11,120 nt of DNA from Methanosphaera sp. SHI613 (GCA_003266145.1 MVJJ01000086.1:1-11120), one strand, 5' to 3'; shown: positions 1 to 7,592, numbered from the stretch's first letter. The notes: a model not told the origin generated them from the letters alone. Numbers and translations are program-made.

Positions 1-354
1 TTTAAAAAGTCATACTTAAATTAACAGTGATTTAGTTTGTTTTTAGTAAAAAAATAAATAGTTTTCAGACTCATCATCAGAACCAACAACTGTCCATGAA
101 TAGATAATAAGTATTGTGGCCACATGAAGTTATGGTGATAGATGTATTGCTGGTAATATAAAAGCTAGAAATTGAGGGTTTGTGAAATAATGACAATAAA
201 TACATCAAATGTAATTAATATTTTAGAAATTAGATTTTATTTATAATAATATCTGATTAAACTAATATTCATATGGTAAAAAATGTCAAATAAATTTTGA
301 AAAAAAGTGATTAAAAAGAGATGTAAAGAGGAATAAAAATAATTATATCCACTT
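1..354. other. Gene-free AT-rich flank downstream of porB
   Basis: No convincing coding region is visible on either strand. The longest open stretch with an ATG on the minus strand (205 to 77, 42 codons) lacks a ribosome binding site and resembles no family I recognise. Plus-strand ATGs run into stops after a few codons. The part nearest porB carries U-rich tracts in the minus-strand transcript, annotated separately as a terminator. Bases about 60-180 are a little less AT-rich than the surroundings and could be decayed coding sequence, but I cannot name a parent gene. No tRNA-like cloverleaf or tandem repeat was seen. Confidence 0.6.
300..339 (-). terminator. U-tract terminator region of the porCDAB operon
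   Basis: Just past the porB stop, the minus-strand transcript has three closely spaced U runs: five at 339-335, five at 317-313 and seven at 306-300. Archaeal RNA polymerase terminates at oligo-U tracts without needing a hairpin, so this cluster is the likely 3' end of the por mRNA. No strong stem-loop precedes it. Confidence 0.55.
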
Positions 355-1233
355 CTACTCTGATATGGAAATCAGCTGTTCATACTTTGCATCAGCATGA
401 TCTTGGATTACTTTGATTTGTTCTTCTTTTAAGTGTCTGAAACGTTTTTGAGCTCCAAGATATTCCTCTACTGGTATTGGGTTGTTGACTTTCTTGGTTA
501 CTCTTAGGACACCGTTTTCGATTTCATACAATACCCAAGCCTTTGAGTCAACAGCTAATTTACCGAGTTTAATTGTTTTTGATGGATCATATCCCCATCC
601 TGTTGCACATGGCTGTAATACGTGAATGTATGCAGGACCTTTTATTTCTGATGCTTTTTTGACCTTGTTCATTAGGTCTTTTGGTTCAGATACACATGCT
701 GTTGCTACGTATGGTATGCCGTGTCCTGCCATGATGGAAGCCATGTCCTTTTTGAACTTGTCTTCACCGAAGCTTTTTTTACCTGCAGGAGAAGTTGTTG
801 TACTTGCACCGTATGGTGTTGAACTACTTCTTTGAATACCTGTGTTCATATATGCTTCGTTGTCGTAACACATGTAAATTATGTTTTGTCCTCTTTCCAT
901 AGCTCCTGATAATGATTGAAGTCCGATATCGGTTGTTCCTCCGTCACCACCAATTACTATTATATTTACATCGTCTAATCCTTTTGCTTTAAGTGCTTCT
1001 TCTACTCCACTTGCTACTGCTGAAGCATTTTCAAATGCTACGTGTATCCATGGAATTTCCCAGGAAGTTTCTGGATATGGTGAAGTAACTACTTCAAGAC
1101 ATCCTGTTGCAGATACTGCTACAGTGTTTGGACCTAAAGCTTTAAGTGCTAATCTTACTGCGATAGTTGCACCACAACCTGCACATGCACGGTGTCCTGG
1201 TGCTAAATATTCTTTTGGATCAATATCTATCAT
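355..1233 (-). CDS. porB: Pyruvate synthase (pyruvate:ferredoxin oxidoreductase) subunit beta
   Basis: This is the 292-residue beta subunit of the four-subunit archaeal pyruvate synthase. It binds thiamine diphosphate and the proximal [4Fe-4S] cluster. In an autotroph-type methanogen the complex mainly makes pyruvate from acetyl-CoA, CO2 and reduced ferredoxin in the cytoplasm. Cys17 and Cys20 (CAGC), Cys45 and Cys209 match the four cluster ligands of the family. The ThDP/Mg motif is GDGGTTDIG at 96-104, followed by the conserved DNEAYMNTG at 124-132. Length is typical. The ATG lies 6 bases after the porA stop, and its ribosome binding site (AAAGGAG) falls inside the last porA codons, so translation is probably coupled. 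It ends in TAG and is the last gene of the operon. No porE or porF follows within the window. Confidence 0.97.
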   Translation of the reverse strand: MIDIDPKEYLAPGHRACAGCGATIAVRLALKALGPNTVAVSATGCLEVVTSPYPETSWEIPWIHVAFENASAVASGVEEALKAKGLDDVNIIVIGGDGGTTDIGLQSLSGAMERGQNIIYMCYDNEAYMNTGIQRSSSTPYGASTTTSPAGKKSFGEDKFKKDMASIMAGHGIPYVATACVSEPKDLMNKVKKASEIKGPAYIHVLQPCATGWGYDPSKTIKLGKLAVDSKAWVLYEIENGVLRVTKKVNNPIPVEEYLGAQKRFRHLKEEQIKVIQDHADAKYEQLISISE

Positions 1234-1239
1234 ATTACC

Positions 1240-2379
1240 TTACTCCTTTAATCCAATCCATTCTACATCGTTTACAGGATTTTTGGTTTTTTCTATAATC
1301 TCATCGATGTGAGTAGGTGTTATGTCACGTCCACCTAGACCTACTATATAATTGTATGTATCATTTTTTACTGTTGCTTTGGTATCTAAGTATAATGCTC
1401 CACCGGAACTGAATGATACGTCCTTGTCAATAACGGCTAATTTTGCATCCCCAACGGCTGCTTTAAGAGCTTCTTTAGGGAATGGTCTGTATACTCTTAC
1501 TCTGATTAATCCGACTTTTTCACCGTTTTCTCTGTGTTCGTCAATTACATCTTTTATGGTGTCACATAATGAACCCATTGCAATAAGTATGATTTCAGCA
1601 TCTTCGGATTTGTATTCTTCAATTAGACCGTAGGTTCTTCCGAATTTTTCACCGTATTCTTTTCCTACTTCTTCAATTACTGATAATGAATTTTGTAATG
1701 CTTTTTCTATATCATATCTTATTTCCATGTAATGAGCTGGATCTGCTAGTGTTCCTAGACTCATTGGATCTTTAGGATCTAAGTAGGAATGTTCTGGAAC
1801 GTATGGTGGTAAGAAGTCATCTGCTTCCTCTTGTGAGATTAATTCTACAGGGTCTACTGTGTGGGTTAGGATAAATCCGTCTACACATACCATTACAGGA
1901 AGTAATACGTCCTTGTTTTCAGCAATCTTGAATGCTTGTATTGTTGTATCGAATGCTTCTTGTCCTGTTTCTGCATAGATTTGAATCCATCCGGCGTCAC
2001 GTTCAGCTAGGGAATCCTGTTGGTCGTTCCATATGTTGATTGGTGAAGATAGTGCACGGTTTGCATCTGCCATTACTATAGGTACTCTCATACCTGCTGC
2101 TGCAAATACTGGTTCGTGCATGTATGCCAATCCTTGACTTGAAGTTGCTGTAAATACTCTTACACCAGCACCTGATGCTCCGATTGCAGCACTCATTGCA
2201 CTGTGTTCGGATTCAACCTTGATGTAATGAGCATCCAAATCACCATCTGCAACGTAATCTGCTAATTTTTCAGATATTTTTGTCTGTGGTGTAATTGGAT
2301 ATACAGGGATTACATCTGGTCTTGCACGTTTTACAGCTTCAGATATTGCTTCTGCTGATGAAATAACTTTAACAACCAT
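1240..2379 (-). CDS. porA: Pyruvate synthase subunit alpha
   Basis: A 379-residue alpha subunit carrying the pyrimidine-binding half of the ThDP site plus the transketolase C-terminal-like domain. Seen in the sequence: the family signature YPITPQTKISE at 27-37; the SEH segment at 57-59, whose Glu58 probably activates the ThDP pyrimidine; the TSSQGLAYMHEP stretch at 79-90; and NR at 107-108, corresponding to the substrate-binding Arg of PFOR. The C-terminal part (about 255-370) is the typical domain II. The start codon directly follows the porD stop (TAA-ATG, no gap), with purine-rich GGAGAG codons at the end of porD acting as the ribosome binding site. Assignment to pyruvate rather than another 2-oxoacid rests on the CDAB gene order and overall sequence character; a 2-oxoisovalerate (VOR) role is less likely. 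Confidence 0.96.
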   Translation of the reverse strand: MVVKVISSAEAISEAVKRARPDVIPVYPITPQTKISEKLADYVADGDLDAHYIKVESEHSAMSAAIGASGAGVRVFTATSSQGLAYMHEPVFAAAGMRVPIVMADANRALSSPINIWNDQQDSLAERDAGWIQIYAETGQEAFDTTIQAFKIAENKDVLLPVMVCVDGFILTHTVDPVELISQEEADDFLPPYVPEHSYLDPKDPMSLGTLADPAHYMEIRYDIEKALQNSLSVIEEVGKEYGEKFGRTYGLIEEYKSEDAEIILIAMGSLCDTIKDVIDEHRENGEKVGLIRVRVYRPFPKEALKAAVGDAKLAVIDKDVSFSSGGALYLDTKATVKNDTYNYIVGLGGRDITPTHIDEIIEKTKNPVNDVEWIGLKE

Positions 2380-2622
2380 TTATTCTCTCTCCATTGATAT
2401 TGCTTTTACTGGACATTCTTCTGCACAAATTCCGCATCCTTTACAGTAATCATAGTCTATTTCAACTTTTAAATTGATACATCCTTCAGGACAGAAATAG
2501 TAACAGATACCACATTCTATACATTTTTCTCTGTCATGTACTGGTTTGAATGTTCTCCAGCTTCCAGTTTTGTTTTTTCTTGAACTTCCAGGTTCTTTTA
2601 CAACTGCACCTATTGAATCCAT
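2380..2622 (-). CDS. porD: Pyruvate synthase subunit delta (2x[4Fe-4S] ferredoxin-like)
   Basis: An 80-residue ferredoxin-like electron-transfer subunit that relays electrons between the ThDP site and external ferredoxin. Two complete [4Fe-4S] motifs are visible: Cys34, 37, 40, 44 (CIECGIC..FCP) and Cys60, 63, 66, 70 (CKGCGIC..ECP). One additional Cys sits at 48. The N-terminal 30 residues, including the GSWRTFKP segment, form the extension usual for PorD and distinguish it from free ferredoxin. The ribosome binding site is GGTGAG, a few bases upstream of the ATG. The gene starts 15 bases after the porC stop and abuts porA. Confidence 0.96.
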   Translation of the reverse strand: MDSIGAVVKEPGSSRKNKTGSWRTFKPVHDREKCIECGICYYFCPEGCINLKVEIDYDYCKGCGICAEECPVKAISMERE

Positions 2623-2637
2623 ATTCTCACCTATTTT

Positions 2638-3183
2638 TTATTCCTGGTCAACACATGAATTGTAAACTAATTCTGTAGCTTCCTTGTTTGATTTAGCCAC
2701 TTTTTCAGGGAATGTTTGATCAATGATTTTAAGTATTGAATCTAATGATACTACCCCTGTCTTTGCGGATAAGAATCCGAGCATTATTGTGTTTACTATA
2801 TTTCTTCCAATAGTATCTAATGCTATTTTTGTTGCATCTACTTCATGTGTTTCAATATTTTGTTCTTCTAATGATGGAATAGATGTTCTTTCAGTATTTA
2901 TTAATACTGCACCATCATCTTTTAATCCTGAAGTTAAATTAACCACATTTGCTAATGTTTCATCTAATACTACAACATATTTTGGTTCGTAAATCTGATA
3001 TCTTCTCCTAATTGGTTCATCAGATATTCTTGTGAATGCTGTAACTGGTGCTCCCCTTCTTTCTACACCGAATGATGGAAATGCCTGAGTGTATTTTCCT
3101 TCCTCAAACACCGCTTTAGCCAATATTTCTGCTGCTGTTACAGCTCCTTGACCTCCACGTCCATGAAATCTAATTTCAATCAT
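2638..3183 (-). CDS. porC: Pyruvate synthase subunit gamma
   Basis: A 181-residue gamma subunit and first gene of the por operon. The N-terminal signature [19 protein letters not shown] (residues 6-24) and the [16 protein letters not shown] block (39-54) are diagnostic of the 2-oxoacid:acceptor oxidoreductase gamma domain, corresponding to the CoA-handling domain III of single-chain PFOR. Length is normal for archaeal PorC. The start is supported by a strong ribosome binding site (GGAGG at 3199-3195, 11 bases before the ATG). The promoter must lie in the AT-rich divergent region to the right, shared with the plus-strand DHPS-related gene. Confidence 0.96.
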
Positions 3184-3194
3184 AGCGTATTATT

Positions 3195-3199
3195 CCTCC
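3195..3199 (-). promoter_or_regulatory. Strong Shine-Dalgarno of porC
   Basis: GGAGG (continuing GGAGGAAT) on the minus strand, 11 bases before the porC ATG. It is the closest match to the archaeal anti-SD among the genes in this window, which suits a highly expressed central-carbon operon. Confidence 0.75.
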
Positions 3200-3263
3200 A
3201 AACATCTTATTTTATTAATAGTGAATAAAAATAGTTATATTATAGATAATAATTTAACATAAA

Positions 3264-3271
3264 ATTTATAA
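3264..3271 (-). promoter_or_regulatory. Candidate TATA box for the por operon
   Basis: TTATAAAT on the minus strand, in a run of AT-rich sequence about 80 bases before the porC ATG. With the usual archaeal spacing of about 25 bases, transcription would start near 3240. The whole region is so AT-rich that other positions (for example around 3236-3248) are possible. Confidence 0.3.
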
Positions 3272-3316
3272 TTATCTACACTATAATTAATCATGTTAAA
3301 TCATTATGTTTTTTAT

Positions 3317-3328
3317 TATATTTATAAT
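3317..3328 (+). promoter_or_regulatory. Candidate TATA element for the DHPS-related gene
   Basis: The TATATTTATAAT stretch lies about 95 bases upstream of the ATG at 3423 and would give a start of transcription near 3350. Low information because of AT-richness; listed as the best match in the plus-strand half of the divergent spacer. Confidence 0.25.
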
Positions 3329-3412
3329 TGTGTATAAGCAAATGATATAATTGGTTAAGTTTTTATTAATGTTAAAAAATATTATCATATATTCAGAGAT
3401 GAACGAAAAACT

Positions 3413-3418
3413 GGGGGA
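3413..3418 (+). promoter_or_regulatory. Ribosome binding site fixing the start at 3423
   Basis: GGGGGA sits 4 bases before the ATG at 3423. It is the only G-rich run for more than 100 bases upstream. It falls downstream of the in-frame ATGs at 3351, 3369 and 3399, so those cannot use it; this favours 3423 as the true start. Confidence 0.6.
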
Positions 3419-3422
3419 TAAA

Positions 3423-5009
3423 ATGAAAATATTAATCATAACCGGGACAATCGCTGAACAAAACATCATCAAACATGTCAAAAACTATGAAAAACATGAG
3501 TTATATATCAAAACGTTACCCATTCCTATCGCAGCTTTCACCACACCTAAACTGGTGATATATAACCTTAATAAAACAACATCTTTCAAATCCATAAATA
3601 CGAAGAAGGAATGCAAATTAAACGAGATAGACATGATTATAACACCGGGTCTGATGAAACAGGATGCGAAGATTATTCAAAAACAACTCAACATTCCCAC
3701 ATTCAAGGGTTCAACCAACTCCGCAGACATAAAATTAACATTGGACATTCTTGATGATATGGAATTATCAACAACCACCCCCGCGGATGTTTTAATTCGT
3801 AATAAACAATATGAAGAAAGCATGAAAATAATAAACAAGTATAATGCGAGGGATTCGTTTACTGAGGATATGTTGAAAGAAGATTGTAATATCCTAATTG
3901 GAGACTGTCCGACGGGTCTTGATTTTCCTATGAGAGTTCTCGGTGAAATAGCCAATGCCACAAGTTACAGTGATGATGAATTATTAAATAAAGTTGAATA
4001 CTATATAAAATCGGAAGCGGACATGATTGATATTGGAATGACCGCCGGCGAAAACAATCCTGACAAGGCACATCATATGATAAAACTGATTAAGGACAAC
4101 TATAACATACCCCTCAGTATAGATTCAATCAATCCTGATGAAATAAAAAGAGGCCTTGAAGCTGGTGCAGATTTAGTCTTGAGTGTAGATCATGGAAATT
4201 ATGATAAGGTGATATCAGACATCAAAGATTATGATGCGAATGCCGTGATGATACCTACCGATTACTCTAGAAATTACATACCTTCAACTGCCAAACAAAG
4301 AGTCGAATCCCTTGAAAAGCTTGACAAGAAATGTGAGGACATCACAACGATAGCAGACCTCTTGCTTGATCCGGTCAACAGTCCGTCACTGATAAATTCA
4401 CTGGAGGCATATTCCCTTTACAGAAAAAGAAATCCGTCAAAACAGATGTTCTTTGGAGTGGGAAACGTATCGGAATTACTTGATGCTGACAGCAATGGAG
4501 TCCATGCAGTACTTGCGGCAATAGCTATGGAACTTGACATCAACATATTGTTTACGCCCGAAGCCAGTTTAAAAACCAAGAATGCTATCAGGGAATTAAA
4601 GACAGCATCCAACATGATGTTTATAGCAAAATATAAAGAAAGCATACCTAAGAATATTGGAATTAACCTGATTCAATTTAAGGATGCATATAAGAAGGAT
4701 GATGCCACAATCAGCACGGAAGGTCTTGAAAAAATAGAGGCATATGGTGATGGAAAATTCATCCCGGATAAGAAGGGCAGCTTTAAGATAGTGGTGGATG
4801 ACGGTTACATAAAAGCCATCTATTACGTCAATTATGAAAAAACTTCAGTGATATACGGCAAGTGTGCCCGTGACATTTATGAGGAGATTCTTAGAAGAGA
4901 CATGATAAGTAGACTTGAACATGCGGCATACATGGGTATGGAATTACAGAAAGCCGAAACGGCGTTGAAGTTGGACAAACAGTATGTTCAGGATTTTCCA
5001 ATATTTTAA
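3423..5009 (+). CDS. Dihydropteroate synthase-related protein (archaeal, DUF6513 plus pterin-binding domain)
   Basis: A 528-residue protein of the archaeal DHPS-related family (TIGR00284 type), found in methanogens and probably acting in tetrahydromethanopterin biosynthesis. The exact step has not been shown to my knowledge. Residues 1 to about 140 (from MKILIITG) form the small N-terminal Rossmann-like domain (DUF6513). About 155-400 is the DHPS-like TIM barrel: IGDCPTGLDFPMRVLGEIAN replaces the usual N-terminal DHPS motif, then DIG at 203-205, SIDS at 232-235 and EAGADLVLSVD match canonical barrel strands. About 400-528 is a family-specific C-terminal region. An open frame extends 24 codons upstream to an ATG at 3351, but MKILIITG matches the domain start and has a clear GGGGGA site. 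It is divergent from por and the first of three co-oriented genes. Confidence 0.85.
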   Translation: MKILIITGTIAEQNIIKHVKNYEKHELYIKTLPIPIAAFTTPKLVIYNLNKTTSFKSINTKKECKLNEIDMIITPGLMKQDAKIIQKQLNIPTFKGSTNSADIKLTLDILDDMELSTTTPADVLIRNKQYEESMKIINKYNARDSFTEDMLKEDCNILIGDCPTGLDFPMRVLGEIANATSYSDDELLNKVEYYIKSEADMIDIGMTAGENNPDKAHHMIKLIKDNYNIPLSIDSINPDEIKRGLEAGADLVLSVDHGNYDKVISDIKDYDANAVMIPTDYSRNYIPSTAKQRVESLEKLDKKCEDITTIADLLLDPVNSPSLINSLEAYSLYRKRNPSKQMFFGVGNVSELLDADSNGVHAVLAAIAMELDINILFTPEASLKTKNAIRELKTASNMMFIAKYKESIPKNIGINLIQFKDAYKKDDATISTEGLEKIEAYGDGKFIPDKKGSFKIVVDDGYIKAIYYVNYEKTSVIYGKCARDIYEEILRRDMISRLEHAAYMGMELQKAETALKLDKQYVQDFPIF

Positions 5010-5037
5010 TTTGAAGGATAATTGAAAATTCCAAATT
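5008..5037 (+). other. Weak imperfect stem-loop after the DHPS-related gene
   Basis: Starting at the stop codon, AATTT (5008-5012) can pair with AAATT (5033-5037), GG (5016-5017) with CC (5031-5032), and AATT (5020-5023) with AATT (5027-5030) around a GAA loop, with two bulges. It could mark the mRNA 3' end or a processing site, but no U tract follows. In DNA this AT-rich it may be chance. Confidence 0.25.
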
Positions 5038-5083
5038 CTTAATTAAGAGAAGGAAGAAAAAGTATTAGTAAGGAAAAATGGAA

Positions 5084-5087
5084 AGGA
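5084..5087 (+). promoter_or_regulatory. Ribosome binding site for the TTG start at 5097
   Basis: AGGA with 9 bases to the TTG at 5097. The alternative in-frame TTG at 5088 abuts this motif and has only a distant AAGG (5070-5073) upstream, so 5097 is preferred. Confidence 0.45.
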
Positions 5088-5096
5088 TTGTTAATA

Positions 5097-6062
5097 TTGA
5101 CAGATAACACTTGCACACAATGTGGATATGAACATGTAGTGATTCATAGAAAATATAATGGTCAGCGTTTATGCAGCAGTTGTTTTAAGGATTCAATAGA
5201 AAAGAAAGTGCTTAAGACCATTAGAAAAAGAAAGTTAGTCACCAAAGGTGATAAGGTACTTGTAGGACTATCAGGTGGAAAGGACAGCGTTGCCCTTTTG
5301 AACATTCTCAATATTCTAAAGGAAAAGAAAATCATAGAGCTTGAGGCCTTAACCATCGATGAGGGTATTGGTGGTTATCGTGAAGAGGGAGTGCGCATTG
5401 CCAAGGACGTGGCAAAGAAGCTGAACGTCAAACATCATATCGTATCGTTTGAGGACAAATACGGTTTTACGCTAGATAAGATAATGGAAGCACAAAAGGA
5501 TAATAATGACGCACAACATGCATGCACTTTTTGTGGGGTCTTTAGAAGACAGATATTCAATCATGTTGCCAAACAAACCCATGCAAACAAACTCGCCACG
5601 GGACATAACCTTGATGACGAGACACAAAGTATCGTTATGAATTATCTGGAAGGAAACATCCACAACATGGTAAGAATAGGATATAAGACGGAAGCCAGTG
5701 ACAAACGTTTTACGCAGAAAATCAAGCCTTTAAGGGAAATTCCTGAAAAAGAGGTTGGACTGTACGTCTTGGAAAGCGGATATGAAGTTCACTTTGATGG
5801 ATGTCCATATGCACATGAATCATTCCGGATGGAAATAGGTGACTTTATCAGAGAACTTAACCTGAAACATCCGACGATAATGTATTCCACATTGAATAAC
5901 TTTGAGAAAATCAAGCCAGCAATTAAAAAGGAATACGTCAAAAGCCATACCGTGCCTAACGGGACATGTGAAGTTTGTGGTGAGCCCGCAAGTCAGAAAA
6001 AATGCAAATCATGCCTTTTCTTAGAAAAGATAAATACTGAATTATTGAATAAGAATAAATAA
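5097..6062 (+). CDS. tRNA 2-thiolation enzyme, NcsA/TtuA (Ctu1) family
   Basis: A 321-residue archaeal TIGR00269-family protein that adenylates a tRNA uridine and inserts sulfur. TtuA members modify U54; NcsA/Ctu1 members modify wobble U34. In a mesophile-like methanogen U34 seems likelier, but sequence reading cannot settle this. Visible in order: N-terminal zinc finger Cys6/9 and Cys26/29; ATP-binding PP-loop SGGKDS at 59-64; the [4Fe-4S]-type cysteines Cys143 and Cys146 (CTFCGVFRR) and Cys236 (DGCPY); ATGHNLDDE at 167-175; C-terminal zinc finger Cys291/294 and Cys303/306. All expected ligands are present, so it should be active. No ATG is available: the start is TTG at 5097 (or TTG at 5088, three codons longer). 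It is followed 89 bases later by a Gly-Gly-ending ubiquitin-like protein, the natural sulfur donor for this family. Confidence 0.88.
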   Translation: MTDNTCTQCGYEHVVIHRKYNGQRLCSSCFKDSIEKKVLKTIRKRKLVTKGDKVLVGLSGGKDSVALLNILNILKEKKIIELEALTIDEGIGGYREEGVRIAKDVAKKLNVKHHIVSFEDKYGFTLDKIMEAQKDNNDAQHACTFCGVFRRQIFNHVAKQTHANKLATGHNLDDETQSIVMNYLEGNIHNMVRIGYKTEASDKRFTQKIKPLREIPEKEVGLYVLESGYEVHFDGCPYAHESFRMEIGDFIRELNLKHPTIMYSTLNNFEKIKPAIKKEYVKSHTVPNGTCEVCGEPASQKKCKSCLFLEKINTELLNKNK

Positions 6063-6151
6063 TCCATATGAATATGCTATTAGCAAAGACTTTAATAGAT
6101 TAAAACATAATAACAAAAATATTGAAAAAATAGATTACCGGAGAATAGAAT

Positions 6152-6352
6152 ATGTCAATTAGATTAATCAATAAAAAAGATGTTAAAGAGATTGAATTTG
6201 AAGAAAACCTTAAAGTGGAAGATATATTGAAAAGAGAAGATATCCCCCTTGAAACCGTTGTTGTTAAGGTTAATAATCAGACAGTTACCGAAGATGAAAT
6301 CGTTGAAGATAACGATGAAGTGGAAATTATAAAAGTTATTTATGGTGGATAA
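6152..6352 (+). CDS. ThiS/MoaD-like ubiquitin-fold sulfur carrier (TtuB/SAMP type)
   Basis: A 66-residue beta-grasp protein ending in IYGG, the C-terminal di-glycine that is adenylated and converted to a thiocarboxylate in ThiS, MoaD, TtuB, Urm1 and SAMP proteins. Length, the acidic LKVEDILKRE helix and the EDNDEVEIIKVIYGG ending fit this family. It lies directly downstream of the NcsA/TtuA-family gene on the same strand, so the likely role is sulfur donor for tRNA thiolation. Roles in molybdopterin or thiamine synthesis, or protein conjugation, cannot be excluded. The start has a good GGAG site (6140-6143) 8 bases upstream. No E1-like activating enzyme is in the window. The 89-base gap upstream could hold its own promoter. 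Confidence 0.88.
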   Translation: MSIRLINKKDVKEIEFEENLKVEDILKREDIPLETVVVKVNNQTVTEDEIVEDNDEVEIIKVIYGG

Positions 6353-6374
6353 AAAGAATAATCATCCATACCCC

Positions 6375-6381
6375 TTTTTTT
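6375..6381 (+). terminator. T-tract terminator after the sulfur-carrier gene
   Basis: CCCC followed by seven T residues, 22 bases past the stop of the sulfur-carrier gene and in the 66-base gap facing the convergent mfnA end. This is a typical archaeal oligo-U termination signal for the plus-strand transcript. Confidence 0.6.
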
Positions 6382-6418
6382 AAGAGAATATATGTAATAG
6401 GAGATATGAGAATATTTC

Positions 6419-7585
6419 TTAATTTTCTTTAATAATCTCCCTAAGATCAACTAAGAAGTTATCGATATGCTCCTTTTTAACATGAGGCATCAGTACAAGT
6501 CTTATTGCATATGGATTTACAGTATTAGATACTCTCCACCCTTTTTTAAGCAGTTCTTCTTTTAGTTTATTTACTTTCATGTCTGATACGTTGAATGCCA
6601 CCACGTTCAATTCCGGTTTAACTATGACATTCACATCATCCATTTGCATTAGCTTATTATAGGTGTATTGTGTCAGATTTATCGATTGTTCGACCACGTC
6701 TGCATATCCATCCATTCCCTGATAGTTTATCAATGCCCATGTTGCGGCTGTTGAAGCTCCAGTACGTGTTCCCACTATAGTGGTTTGCACGTTCTTTGTC
6801 AAATATGGTGCATCGATTGCCAGCTTATCAAGATATTTTTTATGCCTGAACAATATCCCACCTGCAGGTACTGGTGCAAGTCCCATTTTATGTGGATCTA
6901 TGGTTATGGAAGATACACCTTTACACTTGAAGTCAAAGTTTAATTGGTTGTCATTTCTATAATTTAAGAAGGGTATTATAAATCCGCCTAATGCAGCGTC
7001 AACATGTAGATATACACCATTTGATTTTGCTATTTTTGATATTTCTTTGATATCATCAACCAATCCAAACTCGGTGGATCCGGCAATTGCGGTAATAGCC
7101 ATGGTATTATCTGTTATGCAGTCTTCAAGCATTGTGGTGTCTATCTTATAGTTTTCGTTTAATGGAACTTCAACCGTCTTAAGTGAGAGCATTGAACATG
7201 CCTTTTTGAATGAGAAATGAGCTGTTCTAGGAAGTATGACCTCCGGCGTCTCGTCACTTTTTTCTTGGAAGATATACTTGGCTGCACACATGGCCATAAT
7301 ATTGGCCTCGGTACCTCCGGTAACTATATGACCACATGCCTCATCTGCATGCAACAGCTTGGATAATGATGAGATAACTTCCTCCTCCATCATACTAGTA
7401 CCCTTGAACAATCCTCCATCACCCAGGTTTGTTTCGATAAACATCTTATATGCTTCCAATGCGATAGGATGAGGCTTTGTACACATAGACCCCAATATCC
7501 TACCCGAATCATAGGTCATATCCATTTGATGAAACGATTCTAACTTATCGAATATATACTTTTTATCATGTGATTTATTAAACAT
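6419..7585 (-). CDS. mfnA: L-tyrosine / L-aspartate decarboxylase MfnA
   Basis: A PLP-dependent group II decarboxylase, 388 residues from the chosen start. MfnA makes tyramine from tyrosine for methanofuran; some archaeal homologues decarboxylate aspartate to beta-alanine for CoA. Numbered from this start: the archaeal MfnA signature YDSGRILGSMCTKPHP at 25-40; the TGGTEAN phosphate-binding region near 89-95; HVDAALGG with the cofactor-contacting Asp196; and TIDPHKMG with the PLP-binding Lys233. An in-frame ATG at 7657 would add 24 residues (SNQNPQRQ...), but it lies inside the upstream gene and the extension does not look like MfnA. The ATG at 7585 has GGAAG (7597-7593) 7 bases upstream, gives the usual family length and leaves a 13-base gap to the upstream stop. 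It is probably co-transcribed with the AlgX-like gene. Confidence 0.93.
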   Translation of the reverse strand: MFNKSHDKKYIFDKLESFHQMDMTYDSGRILGSMCTKPHPIALEAYKMFIETNLGDGGLFKGTSMMEEEVISSLSKLLHADEACGHIVTGGTEANIMAMCAAKYIFQEKSDETPEVILPRTAHFSFKKACSMLSLKTVEVPLNENYKIDTTMLEDCITDNTMAITAIAGSTEFGLVDDIKEISKIAKSNGVYLHVDAALGGFIIPFLNYRNDNQLNFDFKCKGVSSITIDPHKMGLAPVPAGGILFRHKKYLDKLAIDAPYLTKNVQTTIVGTRTGASTAATWALINYQGMDGYADVVEQSINLTQYTYNKLMQMDDVNVIVKPELNVVAFNVSDMKVNKLKEELLKKGWRVSNTVNPYAIRLVLMPHVKKEHIDNFLVDLREIIKEN

Positions 7586-7592
7586 TGCAAAA

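Noticed and set aside
77..205. 42-codon minus-strand open frame beginning MYLLSLFHKPS in the left flank
   Set aside because: No ribosome binding site before the ATG, no family resemblance, and length expected by chance in AT-rich DNA.
3351..3422. 24-residue extension of the DHPS-related protein from the ATG at 3351
   Set aside because: The extension is low-complexity, the GGGGGA site directly precedes the ATG at 3423, and the domain begins at MKILIITG.
6065..6076. CATAT/ATATG palindrome after the thiolation gene
   Set aside because: Five-base arms with a 2-base loop are expected by chance in this composition; no U tract follows.
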